Both the position numbers and the translations under genes were made by a program. DNA of 64,000 bases from Streptomyces sp. CB03234. Its GTDB lineage: Bacteria; Actinomycetota; Actinomycetes; Streptomycetales; Streptomycetaceae. This document shows positions 59,395 to 64,000 of the stretch, piece after piece (position 1 is the stretch's first letter; each line of letters starts with the position of its first letter). The notes beneath the pieces were generated by a model. The model was not told the DNA's origin. It made no database searches and was given only the letters and a program-made list of their open reading frames with translations. The stretch covers positions 412,804 through 476,803 of the forward strand of contig NZ_LIYH01000007.1 in NCBI RefSeq assembly GCF_001905885.1, read 5' to 3'.

Positions 59395-60426
59395 TCACCA
59401 CCCCAGCCTGGCCAGGGCCTTCCCCGCGTCCAGCGCACACGAACCATCGCCCGCGTACGTCCATGCCGCCGCGCACAGCGCCCGCAGCCCGTCCAGCGCG
59501 CCACCGTCCCCGTCGAGCACCAGGGCATCCTTCCGCGCCGCCGCCGTCCACCCACCGCACACGAACCCGTCGGCCGCCCTCCCCGCGACCTCCGGCTGTC
59601 CGGTCAACAGCCCCCGCAGGTCCGCTTCCACGTACGTCGGCCGGTGCTCCGGCACCGCCGCCAGCAACTGCGCGGCGTCCGTCACCCCGGTCAGCACGAG
59701 CAGCGAGTCCACACCCCCGTTGAACGCCCCCTCGATGTCGGTGTCCAGCCGGTCCCCCACCACCAGCGGCCGCTCGGCGCCCGTCCGCAGAATCGTCTCG
59801 CGGTGCATCGGCGGCAGCGGCTTGCCCGCCACCTGCGGCTCCGCGCCCGTCGCGATCCGCACCACCTCCACCGCGGCGCCGTTCCCCGGCGCGATCCCCC
59901 GACCGCTCGGAATCGTCAGATCCGTGTTGGACGCGAACCACGGCACCCCACGCGCCACCGCGTACGACGCCTCCGCGAACCGCCCCCACGGCAGCTCCGG
60001 CCCGCCGTACCCCTGCACCACGGCCACCGGGTCGTCGTCCGCCGACTCCACCGGCTCCAGCCCGCGCTCGCGCAGCGCGACCCGCAGCCCCTCCCCGCCG
60101 ACCACCAGCACCCGCGAGCCCTGCGGCACCTGCTCGGCGATCAGCCGGGCCACCGCCTGCGCCGAGGTGATCACATCGGCCGGCTCGGCCGGCACGCCCA
60201 GCTCGGTCAGGTGCGCCGCGACCGCGTCCGGCGTCCTCAGCGCGTTGTTGGTGACGTACGCGAGGTGCATCCCGCCGTCCCGGGCCGTCTCCAGCGCCTC
60301 CACCGCGTACCGGATCGCCTCGCCGCCCGCGTACACCACACCGTCCAGGTCCAGCAGCGCCGTGTCGTACGCCTCGCTCAGCGCCCGCGCGCTACCACTC
60401 GGCCGGTTCCTGCCCCGCTGCCCCAT
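59395..60426 (-). CDS. HAD-IIA phosphatase (NagD/phosphoglycolate-phosphatase-like)
   Basis: 343 residues from ATG 60426, 8 nt after GAGGAG; an ATG at 60483 is in frame but has no such site. HAD motif I YDTALLDLDGVVYAGGEAI (Asp-x-Asp), motif II AYVTNNALRTPDAVAAHL, motif III/IV AGKPLPPMHRETIL and PLVVGDRLDTDIEGAFNGG. The cap between them is type IIA. A C-terminal extra domain of about 75 residues (TYVEADLRGLLTGQPEVAG ... DALVLDGDGG) is common in streptomycetes. Substrate unknown. Confidence 0.88.
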   Translation of the reverse strand: MGQRGRNRPSGSARALSEAYDTALLDLDGVVYAGGEAIRYAVEALETARDGGMHLAYVTNNALRTPDAVAAHLTELGVPAEPADVITSAQAVARLIAEQVPQGSRVLVVGGEGLRVALRERGLEPVESADDDPVAVVQGYGGPELPWGRFAEASYAVARGVPWFASNTDLTIPSGRGIAPGNGAAVEVVRIATGAEPQVAGKPLPPMHRETILRTGAERPLVVGDRLDTDIEGAFNGGVDSLLVLTGVTDAAQLLAAVPEHRPTYVEADLRGLLTGQPEVAGRAADGFVCGGWTAAARKDALVLDGDGGALDGLRALCAAAWTYAGDGSCALDAGKALARLGW

Positions 60427-60509
60427 GTCCCGCACTCCTCGTTCCCCAGCGTCCGAAAGCAATTGCCCCCGATCATCGCTCATACCCCCCATCCGCATAC
60501 GATGCAGGG

Positions 60510-61793
60510 ATGAACACCACAGGTTCTGCGGCCAACGGCGGTCTGCACCTGACACCTTTCCGTGGGCTGCGCTATGTCCCGGAACGGGTCGGGAGCCTTG
60601 CCGCGGTGACCTCTCCCCCGTACGACGTGGTCGTACGGCCCGACGGTGTGCACCACCTGGAGTCGGCCGACCCGCACAACATCGTCCGGCTGATCCTGCC
60701 GCAGGCGGACACCACCGAGGCCCGCCACCGCCAGGCCGCCGACACCCTCCACGCCTGGCTCTCCGACGGCGTCCTCGCCGCCGACACCGAGCCCGCCCTG
60801 TACGTGTACGAGCAGCGCAAGGGCGACCTCCTCCAGCGCGGCCTCATCGGCGCCCTGGAGCTCACCCCACCCGCCGAAGGCATCGTCCTGCCCCACGAGG
60901 ACGTCATACCGCACGTCGTCGAGGACCGCGCGTCCCTCATGCGCACCACGGCCGCCAACCTCGACCCGCTGCTCCTCACCTACCGCGGCAACGGCACCGC
61001 CACCGGCGCGACCGCCGTCATCGAACGCACCGTCCTCGGCGCTCCCCTCCTCGCCACCACCACCGAGGACGGCATGAGCCACCGGCTGTGGTCCGTCACC
61101 GACCCGGCCGCCCTGGCGGAAGTCGCCGACGACCTCGCCCGCCACCAGGCTCTTATCGCCGACGGCCATCACCGCTGGGCCACCTACCTGCGCCTCCGCG
61201 AGGAACACCGCTCGCCCGGCCCCTGGAACTACGGCCTGGTCCTCCTCATCGACACGGCTCGCTACCCGCTCCAGGTCCGCGCCATCCACCGGCTCCTGAA
61301 CCACCTCCCGGTCGCCGACGCGCTCACCGCCGTCGAGGGCGCCTTCCGCGTCAGCCCGGTCGAAGGCCCGCTCGCGGCGGCCCTGGACGCCCTCGCCGCC
61401 GCCGCGTCGGAGGGCAACGCCTTCCTCCTCACCGGCGGAGACGGCCGCTTCCACCTCATCGACCGCCCCGCCCCCGAGCTTCTGACCCGGACGATCCCAG
61501 CCGACCGCCCGGAGGCCTGGCGCACGCTCGACGCGACGGTCCTGCACGCCACGCTCATCGACCACATCTGGCACGTTCCGGACAGCCCGGAGGGCATCAC
61601 CTACATCCACGACGCCCAGGCCGCCGTCGAGCAGGCCGCACGCCGGGGCGGCACGGCGGTCCTCATGCATCCGGTACGGGAGGACGTCGTCCGCGACCTC
61701 GCCCGCCAGGGCGTCACCATGCCGCGCAAGTCGACCTCCTTCGGCCCCAAGCCGGCCACGGGCCTGGTCCTCCGCAGCCTCGACGTCGACTGA
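60510..61793 (+). CDS. DUF1015-family protein
   Basis: 427 residues from ATG 60510. DUF1015 marks: LTPFRGLRYVPERVGSLAAV with TSPPYDVV, HNIVRLILPQAD, PALYVYEQRKG, GIVLPHEDV, ALIADGHHRWATYLRLREEH (His-His-Arg), LLIDTARYPLQVRAIHRLLN, and the end VTMPRKSTSFGPKPATGLVL. The DGHHR block looks catalytic or metal-binding. Relatives are often near serine or HAD enzymes, but no activity is established. Divergent from the HAD gene; ends in a hairpin. Confidence 0.88.
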   Translation: MNTTGSAANGGLHLTPFRGLRYVPERVGSLAAVTSPPYDVVVRPDGVHHLESADPHNIVRLILPQADTTEARHRQAADTLHAWLSDGVLAADTEPALYVYEQRKGDLLQRGLIGALELTPPAEGIVLPHEDVIPHVVEDRASLMRTTAANLDPLLLTYRGNGTATGATAVIERTVLGAPLLATTTEDGMSHRLWSVTDPAALAEVADDLARHQALIADGHHRWATYLRLREEHRSPGPWNYGLVLLIDTARYPLQVRAIHRLLNHLPVADALTAVEGAFRVSPVEGPLAAALDALAAAASEGNAFLLTGGDGRFHLIDRPAPELLTRTIPADRPEAWRTLDATVLHATLIDHIWHVPDSPEGITYIHDAQAAVEQAARRGGTAVLMHPVREDVVRDLARQGVTMPRKSTSFGPKPATGLVLRSLDVD

Positions 61794-61801
61794 CCCCGGG
61801 C

Positions 61802-61846
61802 ATACGAAAGGGGCGGCACCCGCGAGGACGCCGCCCCTTCTCGTAT
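61802..61846. terminator. Bidirectional terminator between DUF1015 gene and TPR gene
   Basis: A 16-bp stem with a single bulged base (ATACGA-AAGGGGCGGC against GCCGCCCCTT-TCGTAT) and 12-nt loop lies between the two convergent stops. Confidence 0.88.
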
Positions 61847-61849
61847 CAA

Positions 61850-63595
61850 TCAGTCCCGCTGCTCGTCGTCCGCCTCCGCTTCGGCGTCGTCCTCCTCCAC
61901 CGCAGCGTCGACGAACTCCACCCCGTCCAGCTCGGCGAGCCGGTCGGAGGCGTCGGTCGAACCGTCCTTGTCCGCCTCCAGCGCCTTGGCGAACCACTCA
62001 CGCGCCTCGTCCTCACGCCCCGCCTCCAGCAGGGCGTCGGCGTACGCGTACCGCAGGCGCGCCGTCCACGGCTGTACGGAGTTGGACGCCAGCTCCGGGC
62101 TCTGCAGGGTCACGATGGCGGCGTCCAGCTGTCCCATGTCCCTGCGCGCCCCGGCGGCGACCAGCCGCATCTCGACCTGGCCGGCCTTGTCGAGCTTCTG
62201 CACCTCCGGCTCACCGGCCATCGCCATCGCCCGCTCAGGCCGGCCCAGACCGCGCTCACAGTCGGCCATCACGGGCCACAGCTCCACGCTGCCGGTCATC
62301 CGCCGGGCCGCCCGGAACTCGGCCAGCGCCTCGGCGTACTTCTGCGTCGCGTACGCGGCGAACCCGGCGGCCTCCCGCACGGCGGCCACACGCGAGGCCA
62401 GCCGCAGCGCGATGCGCGAGTACGCGTACGCCTGCTCCGGGTCCTCGTCGATGAGCTTGGCGACCATCACCAGGTTCCTGGCGACGTCCTCGGCGAGCGT
62501 CTTCGGCAGGCTCATCAGCTCCTGCCGTACGTCCTTGTCGATCTCGTCACCGGTGACGTCAGCCGGAATGGGCAGCCGCTTGATGGGCTCACGCTCCCGG
62601 TCGCGCCGATCCCGGTCGTCCCGCCCCCGGAAACCCCCACGGTCGTCCCGCCCGCGGAACCCGCCCCGGTCCCGGTCGTCCCGTCGAGGCCCACGCGGCC
62701 GCTCGTCGCGGCGGTCATCACGCCGGTCGTCGCGCCGGTCGTCGCGCCGGAACCCACCGCGGTCATCCCGCCGATCGTCGCGCCGAGGCGCCCGCTCATC
62801 ACGCGGGAACCCACCCCGGTCGTCGCGCGGCCGGTAACCGCCACGGTCGTCGCGCGGGAAGCCACCACGGTCGTCACGCCGGAACCCGCCCCGGTCATCC
62901 CGACCACGGTCATCCCGACGAGGCCCACGGTCGTCACGGTTGAACGCCGGCCGCTCATCACGCCGGAAGCCACCACGATCATCACGCCGCTCGTCACGCC
63001 GGAACCCGCCCCGGTCATCCCGACCACGGTCATCCCGACGAGGCCCACGGTCGTCACGGTTGAACGCCGGCCGCTCATCACGCCGGAAGCCACCACGATC
63101 GTCACCCCGGTCATCCCGCCGGAACGCCGGCCGCTCGTCACGCCGGAAGCCGCCGCCACGGTCATCCCGCCGGAAACCACCGCCGGCCGGGGGCCGCCCA
63201 CCGCGGTCGTCCCGGCGGTCATCACGCCGGTCATCACGCCGGTCGTCGCGACGAGGCGCCCGGTCGTCGCGGGGGAACCCGCCACGGTCGTCACGGCGGT
63301 CGTCCCGACGAGGCGCCCGGTCATCACGGCGGAACCCGCCACGGTCGTCACGGCGGTCGTCCCGACGCTCATCACGACGGTCATCACGACGAGGCGCCCG
63401 GTCATCACGGCGGAATCCACCACCGCCACCACCGCCACCAGCGGGGCGCCCGCCACGGTCATCACGGTCACGACGGAACCCGCCGCCACCGCCACGGTTG
63501 TCGTCGCGACGGGGCCCTCGGAAGCCGCCCCGCTCGCCACTGTCCCTACGACGCGGCTCGCGCTCCGGACGATCGTCGGAGGAGTTGGTGGACAT
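61850..63595 (-). CDS. TPR protein with very long RDD-repeat N-terminus
   Basis: 581 residues from ATG 63595, 8 nt after AGGAG. Residues about 1-340 are almost only Arg, Asp, Gly with Phe/Pro: units such as RRDDRGGFRRDD, RRDERPAFNRDDRGPRRDD. Residues about 345-555 are TPR-like helices (PIKRLPIPADVTGDEIDKDV, EDVARNLVMVAKLIDEDPEQ, AAVREAAGFAAYATQKYAEA, ARLRYAYADALLEAGREDEA), followed by an acidic tail. The charged repeat is expected to be disordered and could bind RNA or self-associate. Downstream of the 5S gene on the same strand but after a terminator, so separately expressed. Confidence 0.8.
   Translation of the reverse strand: MSTNSSDDRPEREPRRRDSGERGGFRGPRRDDNRGGGGGFRRDRDDRGGRPAGGGGGGGGFRRDDRAPRRDDRRDERRDDRRDDRGGFRRDDRAPRRDDRRDDRGGFPRDDRAPRRDDRRDDRRDDRRDDRGGRPPAGGGFRRDDRGGGFRRDERPAFRRDDRGDDRGGFRRDERPAFNRDDRGPRRDDRGRDDRGGFRRDERRDDRGGFRRDERPAFNRDDRGPRRDDRGRDDRGGFRRDDRGGFPRDDRGGYRPRDDRGGFPRDERAPRRDDRRDDRGGFRRDDRRDDRRDDRRDERPRGPRRDDRDRGGFRGRDDRGGFRGRDDRDRRDREREPIKRLPIPADVTGDEIDKDVRQELMSLPKTLAEDVARNLVMVAKLIDEDPEQAYAYSRIALRLASRVAAVREAAGFAAYATQKYAEALAEFRAARRMTGSVELWPVMADCERGLGRPERAMAMAGEPEVQKLDKAGQVEMRLVAAGARRDMGQLDAAIVTLQSPELASNSVQPWTARLRYAYADALLEAGREDEAREWFAKALEADKDGSTDASDRLAELDGVEFVDAAVEEDDAEAEADDEQRD
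62871..63100. repeat. Exact 110-bp direct repeat inside the TPR gene
   Basis: Positions 62871-62980 and 62991-63100 are identical over all 110 bp, offset by 120 bp (40 codons, frame kept). They start TCGTCACGCCGGAACCCGCC and encode the RGRDDRGGFRR/ERPAFNRDD block. Shorter related units fill about 62.6-63.5 kb. Gain or loss of 40-codon units is possible without frameshift. Confidence 0.95.
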
Positions 63596-63683
63596 GGGTG
63601 TGGCTCCTGTCTTCGGGTAACGCAGTCATTCTCGCGCAGTCGGCCGCCCGACGCTCTTCGAGAAAAGCTCAAACAAATACAAA

Positions 63684-63727
63684 AAGGACCCTTGGTCCCA
63701 GCATGCACGCTGGGACCAAGGGTCCTT
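63684..63727 (-). terminator. Intrinsic terminator of the rRNA operon
   Basis: On the minus strand a perfect 19-bp stem (AAGGACCCTTGGTCCCAGC and its complement, 6-nt loop) is followed by TTTTTGTATTTG. One of the few U-tract terminators here, as usual for rRNA operons. Confidence 0.95.
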
Positions 63728-63735
63728 CAAAGATT

Positions 63736-63854
63736 GTTCGGCGGCGTCCTACTCTCCCACAGGGTCCCCCCTGCAGTACCATCGGCGCTGAAAGGCTTAG
63801 CTTCCGGGTTCGGAATGTAACCGGGCGTTTCCCTAACGCTATGACCACCGAAAC
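63736..63854 (-). rRNA. rrf: 5S ribosomal RNA
   Basis: On the minus strand it begins GTTTCGGTGGTCATAGCG and ends AGTAGGACGCCGCCGAAC, about 119 nt, with the standard loops CGCCCGGTTACATTCCGAAC and GATGGTACTGCAGGGGGGAC. The first and last bases pair. It lies about 110 bp after the 23S 3' end. The exact ends are judged by eye. Confidence 0.96.
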
Positions 63855-63965
63855 CCTATCGGGTTCTAGCGAACAAGCACACTTTTCAATTAATGAAGTG
63901 AAACTGGTTCAACCGGTGCGACTGTTCGCAACCCGGGAACCACACAGTGGACGCGAGCAACTGAG

Positions 63966-64000
63966 GACAAGCCCTCGGCCTATTAGTACCGGTCAACTCC
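63966..64000 (-). rRNA. rrl: 23S ribosomal RNA, 3' end (partial)
   Basis: Only the last part is in the window: on the minus strand it reads GGAGTTGACCGGTACTAATA then GGCCGAGGGCTTGTCC, the conserved closing segment of actinobacterial 23S. The 3' boundary is approximate (within about 10 nt). The rest of the operon, read leftwards, lies beyond the right edge. Confidence 0.9.

Noticed and set aside
62600..63500. CRISPR-like regular repeats
   Set aside because: The units are not separated by unique spacers, they lie in an open reading frame and encode RDD/RRD residues; no cas genes nearby.
58331..63820. A plus-strand open frame of over 1,800 codons across the iron operon, HAD, DUF1015 and TPR genes
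   Set aside because: It runs antisense to or across genes with clear families; its translation is Pro/Arg-rich and follows from strong GC3 bias and the 3-bp-periodic repeats.

Overview
The window is a high-GC actinobacterial chromosome segment, almost certainly Streptomyces. Supporting evidence: strong third-position GC bias, many GTG/TTG starts, a streptogrisin-type protease, a resuscitation-promoting-factor-like LysM protein, a SepF paralogue, ScpA/ScpB, an AroH-type chorismate mutase and a DtxR-type iron box. From memory (no database was searched), the order sepF paralogue - acyl-CoA dehydrogenase ... der - plsC - cmk - tyrA - aroH ... rluB - scpB - scpA - parA - ald ... pyrG ... recN - nadK - tlyA ... 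iron permeases - HAD - DUF1015 - TPR protein resembles the S. coelicolor SCO1749-SCO1790 neighbourhood. The right edge enters an rRNA operon read leftwards (3' end of 23S, then 5S, then a U-tract terminator).

Layout. 0-4.2 kb: the 3' end of a SLATT-like two-TM gene facing a SLOG-domain gene, a secreted streptogrisin-B-like protease, a DUF1684 gene broken by a short palindromic repeat and a frameshift, and a DUF5685-like protein with a collagen-like linker and a cysteine-rich tail. 4.5-11.1 kb: SepF paralogue, glutaryl-CoA-dehydrogenase-like enzyme, 14-TM drug exporter, PAP2 phosphatase, I78 inhibitor, WYL regulator. 11.2-19.5 kb: a glycosyltransferase pair, then a branched-chain-amino-acid-type ABC system in which permease, permease and ATPase are fused into one 887-residue protein; a LysM transglycosylase closes the block. 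19.7-21.6 kb: two coupled genes of unknown function. 21.7-26.0 kb: leftward clusters aroH-tyrA and cmk-plsC-der. 26.2-30.3 kb: DUF952, a Tat/lipoprotein Rieske protein, and an RNA-repair/NAD-like island (two RlaP-type nucleotidyltransferases, an ADP-ribosylglycohydrolase and an NrtR/NUDIX regulator) with its own operator and a 33-codon leader ORF. 30.4-35.0 kb: leftward operon parA - ribbon-helix-helix-like gene - scpA - scpB - rluB. 35.4-42 kb: ald, a STAND/TPR regulator, NUDIX hydrolase, pyrG. 42.2-49.5 kb: GH15 enzyme, VOC protein, and a PucR - permease - Tat-exported amine oxidase module. 49.6-56 kb: GT4, MraY-like gene, recN (flanked by two different minisatellites), nadK, tlyA. 56-64 kb: SCP2-like protein, iron-regulated FecCD/FecE transporter, HAD phosphatase, DUF1015 protein, a TPR protein with a huge RDD-repeat N-terminus, and the rRNA genes.

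How the genes fit together. The parA-RHH-scpAB-rluB and cmk-plsC-der runs have overlapping stop/start codons and look co-transcribed; the first links chromosome organisation (SMC-ScpAB) with an orphan ParA and a possible DNA-binding partner. The NrtR cluster joins NAD/ADP-ribose handling to RNA-end nucleotidyltransferases. The PucR module looks like inducible import plus extracytoplasmic oxidation of an amine or amino acid. The FecCD/FecE genes lack a linked binding protein and sit directly under an iron box. The fused Liv system keeps its lipoprotein binding protein on the opposite, divergent strand.

Limits: all family names come from reading motifs; no alignment, HMM or database search was run. 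Start codons were chosen by ribosome-binding site, overlap and remembered family N-termini.
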